Shown here piece after piece: positions 1 through 8,379 of a stretch of DNA of 64,000 nt. Position numbers and translations under genes: made by a program. The stretch spans positions 33,309 to 97,308 of the IMG/VR virus record IMGVR_UViG_3300000651_000003, one strand, 5' to 3'. The notes below the pieces were generated by a model, which made no database searches, was not told where the DNA came from, and saw only the letters and a list, made by a program, of their open reading frames with translations. Origin of the DNA: a virus. Within the stretch, counting starts at the first letter, position 1, and each line of letters opens with the position of its first letter.

Positions 1-1
1 C

Positions 2-712
2 GCCTTCCACAAGGACATTGGTTATCAGACTCGTGCAAACGCTGATGCCCAAATTGACCTCGACCGTGACGCTACCACCTTCGTTACTCAGCGGCTTCTG
101 CTCCGGCAGGAAATCCAGTGGGTCAGCGATTGTTTCACCACCGGTAAATGGGGCACCGACGTTGTAGGCGGTACCAACTTTACCCAGTGGAGTGACTTCA
201 CAGCCGGCGATCCTATTGAAGACGTTGAACAGGGTAAGGAGACCGTGTTGGCCAATACTGGGTTCATGCCGAACACCATGGTGCTCGGATACCAGACCTA
301 CCGCAAGGTACGCAATCACCCAGTCATCATTGACCGCATCAAGTACACCACTGGAGTTACTGGAAGAACGGTGACTCCGGCTCTGCTCGCTCAAATGTGG
401 GATATCGATCGCGTGCTGGTGGCTCGTGCAGTCAAGGCTACCAACAAAGAAGGTGAAACAGCCGCAATGTCGTTCACCTTTGGGAAGCACGCCCTGCTCG
501 CTTACGTGAACCCGAACCCGGGACTACTGACGCCTAGCGCTGGTTACACGTTCTCATGGCGTGGTGTTTCACAGGGACTCGGCGCAGACGTTGGCATCAC
601 CACTTTCCCGATTCGTCGCCTGAAGGCAGACCGGGTTGAAGGTGAAGTAGCGTTCGCAAACCAGATTGTGGGAAGCGACCTCGGTTACTTCTTCTCCGGC
701 GCAGTAGCGTAA
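2..712 (+). CDS. Major capsid protein, C-terminal part (5' end outside window)
   Basis: The frame is open to the left edge, so the N terminus is missing and 236 codons remain. The stretch VLANTGFMPNTMVLGYQTY, followed by a block with NHPVIIDRIKYT, is a pattern I associate with major capsid proteins of siphoviruses, which are expected to have the HK97 fold and build the icosahedral shell. Its place just before head-completion and tail genes supports this. The exact capsid family cannot be settled without a profile search. Confidence 0.8.
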   Translation, partial: AFHKDIGYQTRANADAQIDLDRDATTFVTQRLLLRQEIQWVSDCFTTGKWGTDVVGGTNFTQWSDFTAGDPIEDVEQGKETVLANTGFMPNTMVLGYQTYRKVRNHPVIIDRIKYTTGVTGRTVTPALLAQMWDIDRVLVARAVKATNKEGETAAMSFTFGKHALLAYVNPNPGLLTPSAGYTFSWRGVSQGLGADVGITTFPIRRLKADRVEGEVAFANQIVGSDLGYFFSGAVA

Positions 713-748
713 ATCGGTAATTCAAACCTTAAGCCTTAGGAGGCCGGA

Positions 749-1060
749 ATGAAAGTACTGGAAGGCAGAGAACGCGAACTCAAAGAACACTTCGCAAACC
801 ACGCAGTACCGTTTCGAGTGGTCACCGCAGACGACGAGGAAAGTCTCATGTGCATGGACATGACTCAGATTCCTCACGCTTTGCGGTCTGAGTTCGACGA
901 GACTGGGTTGTTCGTAGGAACTACGGTCGATGAAACCGCCGCAGCCGTCGAAACCGCAGAGCCACAGGAAACTACAGTCGAACCTTTGTCTATTGATGAA
1001 GCAGTGGCGCAGACCATTGCTCAGAATCCCAGCACTGAAGCTCCGGCTTCCCAAGAATGA
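749..1060 (+). CDS. Hypothetical protein in head module
   Basis: A 103-residue acidic protein preceded by a good ribosome binding site (aggagg, 5 bases before ATG). The last 45 residues are rich in Glu, Thr and Ala and look disordered. No family recognised. It lies between capsid and head-tail joining genes and overlaps the next gene by 4 bases (ATGA), so it is co-translated with the head genes. A small head-associated protein is a reasonable guess from context only. Confidence 0.6.
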   Translation: MKVLEGRERELKEHFANHAVPFRVVTADDEESLMCMDMTQIPHALRSEFDETGLFVGTTVDETAAAVETAEPQETTVEPLSIDEAVAQTIAQNPSTEAPASQE

Positions 1061-1323
1061 TAATGGGTTCTAGGCACACACATCGGGTTTTACGACCTTT
1101 CCCGGCAAGCGGCTCTGAGGTATTGGCTGCCGGCACTCTGGTGAATGCAAGTACTTGGCGTTACACTGACTTGTTGGTCGCGCAAGGGTACATAGAGGCT
1201 ATCAACGATGACGAGCCGGTGGAAGCCCTGAGTATCGAGCCTGAACAGAAACCCAAACCTTGGGAGTCCAACGTGGCAATTCCGTTAGAGGGAGAACAAC
1301 GACATCATGACGACGCCAAATAG
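1057..1323 (+). CDS. Hypothetical protein in head module
   Basis: An 88-residue protein starting in an ATGA overlap; a second ATG two codons on is possible. The first 50 residues look like a small compact domain (SEVLAAGTLVNASTWRYTDL), which resembles short proteins often found behind capsid genes. The tail carries DDEPVEALSIEPEQ, a variant of the EALSL peptide that recurs at protein ends elsewhere in this window. Function unknown. Confidence 0.6.
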   Translation: MIMGSRHTHRVLRPFPASGSEVLAAGTLVNASTWRYTDLLVAQGYIEAINDDEPVEALSIEPEQKPKPWESNVAIPLEGEQRHHDDAK

Positions 1324-1702
1324 AGCAACAGGTGGAATGCTATCTGCAGGAGGGTTCTCTGCCAGAGACGGAGTCAGCGGTGGGTTCATTCCGGCTAGTC
1401 AAGTCATGGCCGCCGACGGAGCCATCACGATAAAGAACGGCGTTGTATTCATAACGAAGTCGTCAGCTGCGGCCATTACGTTGGCCGCTCCTATCTCAGG
1501 TACTGACGATTTCAAGACGTTGAAAATCCTTTCGGCCACTGCTCAGGCACATACCGTTACCAATGCTTCTCCCGGATTCAATGGTGGTGGTGCAGCCAGC
1601 GACGTCGGTACATTCGGAGCCGCAAAAGGCAACGGCTTTGTTGCGGTGGCATATCAAGGTACTTGGTATGTTCAGTCCAATGTGGGTGTCACTTTTGCAT
1701 AG
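1307..1702 (+). CDS. Possible head decoration or fibre protein
   Basis: 131 residues, rich in Gly, Ala, Thr and Ser, with alternating short hydrophobic strands, as in small beta-sandwich virion proteins. It starts inside the end of the preceding gene (17-base overlap) and precedes the head-tail adaptor. Position and composition suggest a capsid surface or decoration protein, but no family motif is recognised. There are no cysteines and no membrane segment. Confidence 0.5.
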   Translation: MTTPNRATGGMLSAGGFSARDGVSGGFIPASQVMAADGAITIKNGVVFITKSSAAAITLAAPISGTDDFKTLKILSATAQAHTVTNASPGFNGGGAASDVGTFGAAKGNGFVAVAYQGTWYVQSNVGVTFA

Positions 1703-1720
1703 TGACCGAGTCTTCGAAAA

Positions 1721-2179
1721 ATGGGATGGTCTTACGATTCATCGAAACTCGACGTACCGCTAAATCAAGTTCGCTTCTTGATTGGCGACACGATTGAAGG
1801 TGCCGCGTTAATTGAAGACGACGACGAAATCCAATTCTGCTTAACCCAGAAAAACAATAACATATATCTAGCTGGAGCCTTTGCACTAAGACGAGGCTCC
1901 GCTAGGCTTCTGCGCGAACTCAAGTTAATCGCTAATAAGGGCGGACTTGAGGATGATACTATGGCCCAGTCGCAGGAGTTGCTGAAGCGGGCCGCAGAGT
2001 TGGAGTCAGAAGCAGTCAAGGCTGGGGGTGTTTCGTTCTACTTTGGAGGTATTTCGAAGGCAGATGTTCAGACTCGCGAACAGGATGATGATCGGGTTGA
2101 CCCAGCTGTAACAGTTGACTCATTTGAACCGAACAGTGTTCCAGTTTCTGAGATTCCGGATACGATTTGGAGATGGTAA
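1721..2179 (+). CDS. Head-tail adaptor (connector ring) protein
   Basis: 152 residues. The N-terminal block LNQVRFLIGDT, then LIEDDDEIQFCL, is typical of the helical head-tail adaptor family (HK97 gp6 / SPP1 gp15 class), which forms a ring under the portal. A helical middle part (residues 45-105) and an acidic, probably flexible C terminus follow. It is the first of three head-completion genes in the usual order: adaptor, stopper, terminator. The start is an ATG with a poor ribosome binding site. Confidence 0.7.
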   Translation: MGWSYDSSKLDVPLNQVRFLIGDTIEGAALIEDDDEIQFCLTQKNNNIYLAGAFALRRGSARLLRELKLIANKGGLEDDTMAQSQELLKRAAELESEAVKAGGVSFYFGGISKADVQTREQDDDRVDPAVTVDSFEPNSVPVSEIPDTIWRW

Positions 2180-2183
2180 CTGA

Positions 2184-2612
2184 ATGTCTCTGCAATTTTC
2201 AGTAGCAGCGAAAAAGTTTGCGGCCCGGGCAGTGAGGACTATGCCGCGCAGACTCGTTCTACAGAAAATGCCCTCGGCCACTGACGGTCATGGCTATCCG
2301 CAGAGCACGTATGTTGACATTGATCCAACGCATCCTGTTCCGTGCCTGTTTACAATGAAGTCAGGGCACGAGATGGTGCTCAGCGGGGCTTCGAAAACAG
2401 TTACTCTATACAACTTCGAGATTCCGCAGCTGAATTATTACGACGGCATCTGGGCCAATGTTGATTTCTCCACTAAGTACCGAGTGCACCTGCTTCCAAA
2501 TAACGACCAAGATTTGGAAGATTTGTTGTTGCAAATTATCGGTGGTGGTGGAGACGACGACCCAATCCTTACGTTTCAGGCGGTGACTCTTGACGACTTG
2601 TTATCATCATGA
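2184..2612 (+). CDS. Head-tail stopper / neck protein candidate
   Basis: 142 residues, placed between the adaptor and the putative tail terminator, the slot of the head closure (stopper) protein in siphoviruses. Mostly beta-strand by pattern (MVLSGASKTVTLYNFEIP). It ends with a Gly-rich then acidic tail (GGGGDDDP). The next gene overlaps by 4 bases (ATGA). The call rests on gene order and size and no specific motif was recognised. Confidence 0.5.
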   Translation: MSLQFSVAAKKFAARAVRTMPRRLVLQKMPSATDGHGYPQSTYVDIDPTHPVPCLFTMKSGHEMVLSGASKTVTLYNFEIPQLNYYDGIWANVDFSTKYRVHLLPNNDQDLEDLLLQIIGGGGDDDPILTFQAVTLDDLLSS

Positions 2613-3061
2613 CGGGCTGGGAACTAGGAGATGTAGATGCGCTCATTGAGTCAACACTGGCTAACGATAGCACGATACAGTCGTTGATGGGAGTCAGCCC
2701 CGCCCGGGTGGCTAATTACCGGGTGCCGTCGGATTTGTCATGGAAACTGCTGTACATTTATTTTTACTCGATACCCGGCAACGACATTCGCGTTCAGGGC
2801 AATGGTCGGGTGATGACAACCGTGGACTATGACATTGAAGTACGAACTACGGGCGCACCAACTGATAACTCGCGAGCAATAGTGGCTCGCATTGATGTTT
2901 TGATAGGGGCTATGAAAAGACAGCTAACAGCCAATAGCCAATGGGTTGTATGTGCTACTCCGCTCAAGCCGATTAACATTTTGCAGTCGGGTGAGAGTTC
3001 GGATGTCTTTTATGTTCGTCAGGGGCGCACATACGCCATTCAAGTAGTCCAAGGATTGTAA
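2609..3061 (+). CDS. Tail terminator / tail completion protein candidate
   Basis: 150 residues starting in an ATGA overlap. A helical N terminus (DVDALIESTLANDSTIQSLM) is followed by alternating strands, including TTVDYDIEVRTTGAP and a final RQGRTYAIQVV strand, which is the general layout of tail terminator proteins that cap the tail tube at the head end. Gene order (adaptor, stopper, terminator, tube) agrees. Assignment is by layout and position. Confidence 0.55.
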   Translation: MTGWELGDVDALIESTLANDSTIQSLMGVSPARVANYRVPSDLSWKLLYIYFYSIPGNDIRVQGNGRVMTTVDYDIEVRTTGAPTDNSRAIVARIDVLIGAMKRQLTANSQWVVCATPLKPINILQSGESSDVFYVRQGRTYAIQVVQGL

Positions 3062-3071
3062 AGGAGAACCT

Positions 3072-3275
3072 ATGAGATTTGACAGAGTTGAAGTGCAGGT
3101 GCGGCAAGGTGATGAAGGTCATCCGAAAGAAGTGCATATCCCGGTGCTGAGCGTGCCGGCAAAATCGAACTTTAAGTCTGGCACTTACACAGTGGTTATA
3201 GGTAGCGACGACCCGGGTGGCGGTGTGATCACTGGCGACGACCCGGGAGTGATCACTGGCGACGAACCCAAATAA
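3072..3275 (+). CDS. Small acidic protein with C-terminal VITGDDPG repeat
   Basis: 67 residues, ribosome binding site aaggag before the ATG. The first 45 residues may form a small beta domain. The C terminus repeats the block VITGDDPG about twice; the coding DNA repeats the unit gtgatcactggcgacga, suggesting slippage duplication. Located between the terminator and tube genes. Function unknown; a minor tail or neck protein is possible. Confidence 0.5.
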   Translation: MRFDRVEVQVRQGDEGHPKEVHIPVLSVPAKSNFKSGTYTVVIGSDDPGGGVITGDDPGVITGDEPK

Positions 3276-3301
3276 CCGATAGATAAGCAAGGGAGAATAC
3301 A

Positions 3302-4336
3302 ATGGCGGGTAGACCAGATGTAACAATTACCAGTCAATTCGGGGTTGAGACCACTCCGGGTACTCCAGTAGCCGCAAACCGGCTGCTGCCTACCATAAGC
3401 TTCACCCCGAAAATCAAACGCGATACCAAACAGTTTCGCGCTCAGGGCAACAAATATAACACCACGTCTCATAAGGCCAAACAGTACGCCGAGGGCGGAT
3501 ATGATGGCATTCTTGACTATAACTCCATCATCTACATTCTTAACGGACTGACAGTTCCAGTAACGTCCCCTGCTGCTATCGTAGGGAGCACGTCAGGCAA
3601 GAAGTGGTCGTATGCTCCTGTCAGCAGAGCATTGGACAACCCAAAGACATATACATTTGAAGTCGGCGGCCCAACAGAGCTTGGTACGAACTTAGTTGAA
3701 CAGTATGCTTATGGTCAGCTAACTTCCCTCACTCTAGATTTGAATCAAGATGATTTGAAACTCAGCGGCAACATGATTTGCCAGACGGCAGTCGCTAACT
3801 TCACTCAGACCGCCAGTCCTACAATCGTACCTGAACGCCCTTGCCAGAGAGACCAAATCGACGTCTTCTGCGATAATGTGTATGCGACTTTCAACGGAGC
3901 TACTCCGACCAAAGTCACAGACGCAATGGAAGAGAAGATAGAAATCGGGGTTAAGTTCAAGCCGAAATTCGTCCACAACACCACTTTCAAGTCGTTTAAA
4001 GACGCTGTGGAAGTCGCTCCTTCGTTTGTGTACTCATTCCTGCAGGAGCATAACGCCCAGAGCAGAACTGCGCTGGCTGACGTGATCGCAAATGACACCC
4101 CTCAGTGGTTGCGCATCCAAGCGAAAGGCTTGGACATAAGCGACGCTCACGACGGGTCAATCACTGAGCTTATTCAGTTCGACGTCTACGGCAAGTACAC
4201 AGAACCGGAAGAGGTGCGCGACGCCCTGACGATGGGAGTCTACGGTTACCGGTATCACTTTGTTGCGTTGGACGATCCAGCAAATATGGGCCGTCCATGG
4301 AGAGCAGTAATTCAGAATACAGTAGCATCATTGTAA
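3302..4336 (+). CDS. Major tail tube protein
   Basis: 344 residues with ribosome binding site agggag. The N terminus (SQFGVETTPGTPVAANRLLP) and the following beta-rich sequence match the style of siphoviral tail tube proteins of about 300-350 residues, which stack as hexameric rings around the DNA channel. It sits directly before the chaperone pair and tape measure, the standard position. It is followed by a stem-loop that may lower read-through into the chaperone genes. Confidence 0.75.
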   Translation: MAGRPDVTITSQFGVETTPGTPVAANRLLPTISFTPKIKRDTKQFRAQGNKYNTTSHKAKQYAEGGYDGILDYNSIIYILNGLTVPVTSPAAIVGSTSGKKWSYAPVSRALDNPKTYTFEVGGPTELGTNLVEQYAYGQLTSLTLDLNQDDLKLSGNMICQTAVANFTQTASPTIVPERPCQRDQIDVFCDNVYATFNGATPTKVTDAMEEKIEIGVKFKPKFVHNTTFKSFKDAVEVAPSFVYSFLQEHNAQSRTALADVIANDTPQWLRIQAKGLDISDAHDGSITELIQFDVYGKYTEPEEVRDALTMGVYGYRYHFVALDDPANMGRPWRAVIQNTVASL

Positions 4337-4398
4337 AAACACGAAAACGCTGAACGCGTAGCTCAGTGAGCGCGCCTAAGCAACGAACAACAGAAGCT

Positions 4399-4439
4399 CG
4401 GCAGTGAAGACATTCTTTGCTGCCGGGTTTCTACTTTTT
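4399..4439 (+). terminator. Probable attenuating terminator after tail tube gene
   Basis: Inverted repeat CGGCAG (4399-4404) / CTGCCG (4420-4425) with a short inner AAG/CTT pairing, followed a few bases later by ttt and ttttt. It fills the 114-base gap between tube and chaperone genes. A partial terminator here would give more tube than chaperone. The U run is interrupted, so termination strength is uncertain. Confidence 0.45.
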
Positions 4440-4450
4440 GAGGAGGAAAA

Positions 4451-4825
4451 ATGGGAACCAACGGCAGCGGCAACAACAACCAAGAAACATTTGACCTTAA
4501 TCAGGTTTTCACCAAGGATGTGTTTACCATACCGGTAGAACTAGTCGAGACCGACGACCTCACCGGAGACATAATTAAGCGCAAAGTTCTGGTGACGTAC
4601 AAGTTTGGGAAAGACAACAAGGATGTGTTTGCGCGGAAAGAAGGCCAGTCATACATCGACCAGCTTGAGTCCTTACTCGTCAGGATTCGAGGAGGTGGCG
4701 ACGATTTTGATAAGAGTGTGCTCACGAAAGATTACATAGCAGCCATGCGAGACAAGCACGTTATCCAGATCGTGGAAGCTATTTCAAATGATATCTACCC
4801 AAACATGAAGACCTCCATAGTTTAA
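4451..4825 (+). CDS. Tail assembly chaperone, short form (gpG-like)
   Basis: 124 residues with strong ribosome binding site gaggagg. It lies between the tube and tape-measure genes, the place of the two overlapping chaperones (lambda gpG and gpGT) that coat the tape measure during tail assembly. The C terminus is LTKDYIAAMRDKHVIQIVEA, and near the end is a slippery sequence in the correct phase for a -1 shift into the next frame. The N terminus is Gly/Asn-rich. Confidence 0.7.
   Translation: MGTNGSGNNNQETFDLNQVFTKDVFTIPVELVETDDLTGDIIKRKVLVTYKFGKDNKDVFARKEGQSYIDQLESLLVRIRGGGDDFDKSVLTKDYIAAMRDKHVIQIVEAISNDIYPNMKTSIV
4798..4804 (+). other. Predicted -1 ribosomal frameshift site
   Basis: The heptamer CCCAAAC fits the X XXY YYZ slippery pattern and is in phase: the zero frame reads CCA (4799-4801) then AAC (4802-4804). 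A -1 shift continues through CAT GAA GAC with no stop into the frame of the following gene. It would yield a fusion of about 189 residues. The downstream gene lacks a clear ribosome binding site, which fits expression by frameshift. Confidence 0.6.
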
Positions 4826-5019
4826 TGATGCACTACGCCTATGGAGAGCAGTCTAGGCAATCGAAAGACACGCCAGACAGAGTAGTGATGGAGTTAGCCT
4901 TGGATTTGCACTTGACGCCAGACCAAGTGAGGTCAATAAACATTCGAGATCTCAACAAGCTCAAAATGGTCAGGGCCGCCCGCATACTTGGTCAGATGCA
5001 AAAGAGTCAGGAGTTCTGA
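4825..5019 (+). CDS. Tail assembly chaperone, frameshift extension (gpT-like part)
   Basis: 64 residues if started at the ATG in the TAATG overlap, but no Shine-Dalgarno precedes it. More likely it is made mainly as the C-terminal part of a -1 frameshift product, as with lambda gpGT. The sequence is helical and charged (DLHLTPDQVRSINIRDLNKL). In known systems the T part binds tail tube subunits and the G part the tape measure. Confidence 0.65.
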   Translation: MMHYAYGEQSRQSKDTPDRVVMELALDLHLTPDQVRSINIRDLNKLKMVRAARILGQMQKSQEF

Positions 5020-5435
5020 TGTACACAGTCAATGCAAAAGTCGTAGGACCAACGCCACAAGAGATGTCAAAGAAGCTGGCTGAGCAGGCAGGTCAGGTGG
5101 TGCTTGCTCAGGCGTTAGGCGCCGTTTCCACCCTCTACCAAATTTACCCGGTGGGTGCTGAGCATAAAGACGGTAGCCCGCATACAAGAGACACTTTCAA
5201 AGTCATCGACGAGAAGGGACACATCTATGGCGAGAAAGGCAACTTCTCTGGTGACGGCTCAAGTTATGTAGCTTCCAAGGACAATAAACTTAAGTTGCTT
5301 ACTGCAGGAGCTTCGTTCTTCCTAGAGTGGGGAACGATCTTCATGGAACCTCAGCCGCTGATACGAATGATAATGAAAAGAGCTCAACAATCAATATCTA
5401 ACGCGCTGAAAAAACTAAACCTTAAACTGAAGTAG
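5019..5435 (+). CDS. HK97 gp10-like neck/tail component
   Basis: 138 residues. The block ASFFLEWGTIFMEPQPLIRM resembles the EFGT..MPARPFLRP motif of the HK97 gp10 family, normally a head-tail or tail-completion protein. An upstream helix (PQEMSKKLAEQAG) also fits. Its place after the chaperones, not before the tube gene, is unusual. It overlaps the preceding stop by one base, so it is probably translationally coupled. Confidence 0.5.
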   Translation: MYTVNAKVVGPTPQEMSKKLAEQAGQVVLAQALGAVSTLYQIYPVGAEHKDGSPHTRDTFKVIDEKGHIYGEKGNFSGDGSSYVASKDNKLKLLTAGASFFLEWGTIFMEPQPLIRMIMKRAQQSISNALKKLNLKLK

Positions 5436-5444
5436 GAGAACTCG

Positions 5445-8378
5445 ATGCCAGACACAATCGGCCAACAGATCGTATGGGAGTTCGTTCCTAACACTGCTCC
5501 TATGGACGCAGCCTTCGTTAAGGCTGACTCCAAAGCGAAGCAGCACGTTAGCTCTGTCAATACCTACTTCAAGGAAGTTGGCAAAACGATTAACATCGGC
5601 ACTCACTTCGATTCTGCAGCAAAGAAGACCGAGTCCTCAGCCAAGGAACACGTTGGTAGGTTGAATTCAATTTTCTCAAAGGTAGGTGAAGGGATAACAA
5701 GTAAGCTTGGCGGCATCGCGTCTGGAGTTGCGTCTGTATTTGGTGGAGGATTTGCTCTCAATGCATTGTCCGGAGCGGAAAGCGCTGTCAGCAGTCTAGC
5801 TCAGACTGGACTGGAGTTCGCAGAGAACTGGGAGAAGGCTCACCTTCGCATGACAGCATTCACAGGTGATGCTCATGAGGCTACGATCGTTCTCAAACAA
5901 CTACAGCAAATATCCGTTGACCGAGCTATGCAGATGCAACCACTCTCGGATGCTGCATTCAAACTTGCCGAGATTGGAATTCAAGGCGACAAAGCAGTCA
6001 ACATAATGAAGGGCATTACTGCCCAAGCCGCGGTGCTCGGTCGAGGGGCCGAAGGTGTCAATTCTATCGTCATGCAGTTAGAGATGATGGTTGACTCAGG
6101 TAAGGCGGCTGGTCAAGGTCTAATGCGCCTCGAGCGCCAAGGCTACCAAGTCTTCCAGACTCTGTCGAAAATGACTGGTATCTCAAATATCGACCTACGC
6201 AAAATGATGATGCAGGGTCGATTGGATCCAAAGGTAGCGATTGAGCTGCTGACTGAGGGTTGGGAAAAACAATTCGGCGAAGCTGCTAATAAAATCACCC
6301 ACACATTTTCCGATGAGCAGACCCGGACGATGAATGCCCTCGCTCCTCAACTCGCTACTGCAATGGGGCCAATCATCGACGCTGCCGGTCACACGATGAA
6401 GGATATTCAGGCAGTGATCAATCAGGCTGGCCCCGGGTTTGCAGAAGGAATTAGCGGTGCAATGTCACTGGCTGCGGGAGCCATGACTAAAGCGCTCGAC
6501 TACCTCATTGAACTCGCCGGGATAAAGCTTGAGACACATTCACCTTCAAAAGTGTTCGAGCGCATGGGCACCGAAGTCATGCAAGGGTTAGGTAATGGTT
6601 TCATACAAGGACAAGACAAAGCTCAGAGAGCGTTGGAAGAAACTTACCGCAGAATCATTGCAAACACTGACCTTCAAAAGCTGGTTCAAGAGGCTTCCAA
6701 ACAATTCAATGTACCAGCTGAACTTATCAATGCTGTTATGGCAAAAGAGTCGGGCGGCAACCCAAATGCATACAACCCCAAGGCGGGGGCCACAGGGTTG
6801 ATGCAATTTACTGCTGGCACCGCATCTAGGTATAACATCACAAACAGGAGGGATCCTCGACAAAGCATATTTGGTGGTGCCCACTATTTATCAGATTTGT
6901 TAGGTATGTTCGGCGGAGATGTCAGTTTAGCCCTTGCTGGCTATAATGCTGGTGAAGGCAAGGTTATGAAGTATGGTAACGAGGTTCCTCCTTATGCAGA
7001 AACCCAAGACTACGTCAAACGCATAACTCAACTGCTAGAAAATGTAGTACGCAATTCAACATCCGCAGGCTCCTCCGTGGTGTCTACAGGTGGGTCTATC
7101 AAAGTTGATGACGAGATGACCCGGGCGTACGAAACTAAGATAAAGGAGATTCAGGGAAAACTTAACACCTACAACGACGCAATCGCACAGGCTACCCAGA
7201 GGGCTATGGCTGGTGGAGGGCGTGACCCGGGAGCATTGAGAGCAGGCATCGAGCTGAATGAATACCGGAGTCAGTTCAAGGAACTCAGCGCTGAATACAG
7301 CGACCTACAAAAGGCACTCCATGATTACATTAAATCTGTGGAAGATGCTCGTGCCAACGCTCACGTTTTTGATTGGTTCAAGGATGCGGCGAATGGAAAG
7401 ATAATACCACAAGGTTCCTCGACAACATTATTTCCATTTGCAGGGCATCCTCTAGGACTATCTCCTGTGACAACAACTCCGTCAGGAGTGTCTGCGTTTG
7501 CTGGCCCTACTATTCAAGGCAGGGGGTTTCAGAGTCTGAACTCGGTGCAGACCTTCAGTAGCTTTGAAAAGACCACTGAAGAAACGTCTGCTTCGATTGG
7601 TAAACTGGCTAAGAGTGCTCAAGATTTGTATACAGAGGAGCAAAAGAGAACTAACGCATTACGAGTGTCAAGGATGGAAAGTGTTTTCGGAGAAGCCAGC
7701 CGCAAGCTCGGAGAAGGATTGGACCCTTTTGGGGCTCGTCAGGCAGAAATCGATGCACTTGTAAACACTCCAAAAGCTATCGCAGCCGTCGCTGGTCAGT
7801 TCCTGACAAATTTCAAATTCAGCATGAGTGATGTTCGGCAGATTCTTTCAAGTGGGTTGAAGTCAGTAGTGGTTGAGCCATTCGCAAAAATCGTTGAAGC
7901 TCAGATCACCAAGTGGGTCACTCAAATGATGATTGACCTGCTAGGACAAAAAGCGATGTCTACCCAAAGTGATATTGTCACAGCAGATAATACTCTGACC
8001 ACAAGTTTGAATACAGCAGCAATCACAGCGTTGACCACGGCAATCACTGCTCAAACCGGTAGCTCCTTCTTCGATACTTTAATTCAAGGGGCCGCAGCTG
8101 CTGGTGAGAATGCAGCAGGCGGTGCAGACTTCATTGTACCTCCGGGCTACCCTGACGATAGTTACCGGCTGAATCTGACTTCGGACGAGCACGTAATGGT
8201 AGCTCCTGCTGGCAAACGTTTGGGAGGAGGGAAGCCACAGCAAACGATTCATCAGTACAACATCACTATGAATGCTCCGATCGTAGGAGGCTCTAGCTAC
8301 GCAGCACCGAAGTCACAACGAGAATATATGCATATGTGGGGAGCCGCGATGCAAGACATAATGAAAAAGGTAGCTTAA
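5445..8378 (+). CDS. Tape measure protein with lytic transglycosylase domain
   Basis: 977 residues, ribosome binding site aggag. Long helical stretches, Ala/Gly-rich hydrophobic segments around residues 85-125 and 325-350, and its location after the chaperones mark the tape measure, which fixes tail length. By the usual rule of about 0.15 nm per residue the tail would be near 145 nm. Residues about 410-530 form an SLT lytic transglycosylase domain: FNVPAELINAVMAKESGG with probable catalytic Glu435, then GATGLMQF and LALAGYNAGEGKV. This would cut peptidoglycan locally during DNA entry. The C-terminal part has an amphipathic, Gly-rich end. Confidence 0.9.
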   Translation: MPDTIGQQIVWEFVPNTAPMDAAFVKADSKAKQHVSSVNTYFKEVGKTINIGTHFDSAAKKTESSAKEHVGRLNSIFSKVGEGITSKLGGIASGVASVFGGGFALNALSGAESAVSSLAQTGLEFAENWEKAHLRMTAFTGDAHEATIVLKQLQQISVDRAMQMQPLSDAAFKLAEIGIQGDKAVNIMKGITAQAAVLGRGAEGVNSIVMQLEMMVDSGKAAGQGLMRLERQGYQVFQTLSKMTGISNIDLRKMMMQGRLDPKVAIELLTEGWEKQFGEAANKITHTFSDEQTRTMNALAPQLATAMGPIIDAAGHTMKDIQAVINQAGPGFAEGISGAMSLAAGAMTKALDYLIELAGIKLETHSPSKVFERMGTEVMQGLGNGFIQGQDKAQRALEETYRRIIANTDLQKLVQEASKQFNVPAELINAVMAKESGGNPNAYNPKAGATGLMQFTAGTASRYNITNRRDPRQSIFGGAHYLSDLLGMFGGDVSLALAGYNAGEGKVMKYGNEVPPYAETQDYVKRITQLLENVVRNSTSAGSSVVSTGGSIKVDDEMTRAYETKIKEIQGKLNTYNDAIAQATQRAMAGGGRDPGALRAGIELNEYRSQFKELSAEYSDLQKALHDYIKSVEDARANAHVFDWFKDAANGKIIPQGSSTTLFPFAGHPLGLSPVTTTPSGVSAFAGPTIQGRGFQSLNSVQTFSSFEKTTEETSASIGKLAKSAQDLYTEEQKRTNALRVSRMESVFGEASRKLGEGLDPFGARQAEIDALVNTPKAIAAVAGQFLTNFKFSMSDVRQILSSGLKSVVVEPFAKIVEAQITKWVTQMMIDLLGQKAMSTQSDIVTADNTLTTSLNTAAITALTTAITAQTGSSFFDTLIQGAAAAGENAAGGADFIVPPGYPDDSYRLNLTSDEHVMVAPAGKRLGGGKPQQTIHQYNITMNAPIVGGSSYAAPKSQREYMHMWGAAMQDIMKKVA

Positions 8379-8379
8379 C

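Noticed and set aside
4337-4450. tRNA-like text (gcgtagctcagtgagcgc) after the tail tube gene
   Set aside because: It resembles a D arm, but no anticodon arm, T arm or acceptor pairing can be formed. A terminator-like hairpin explains the gap better.
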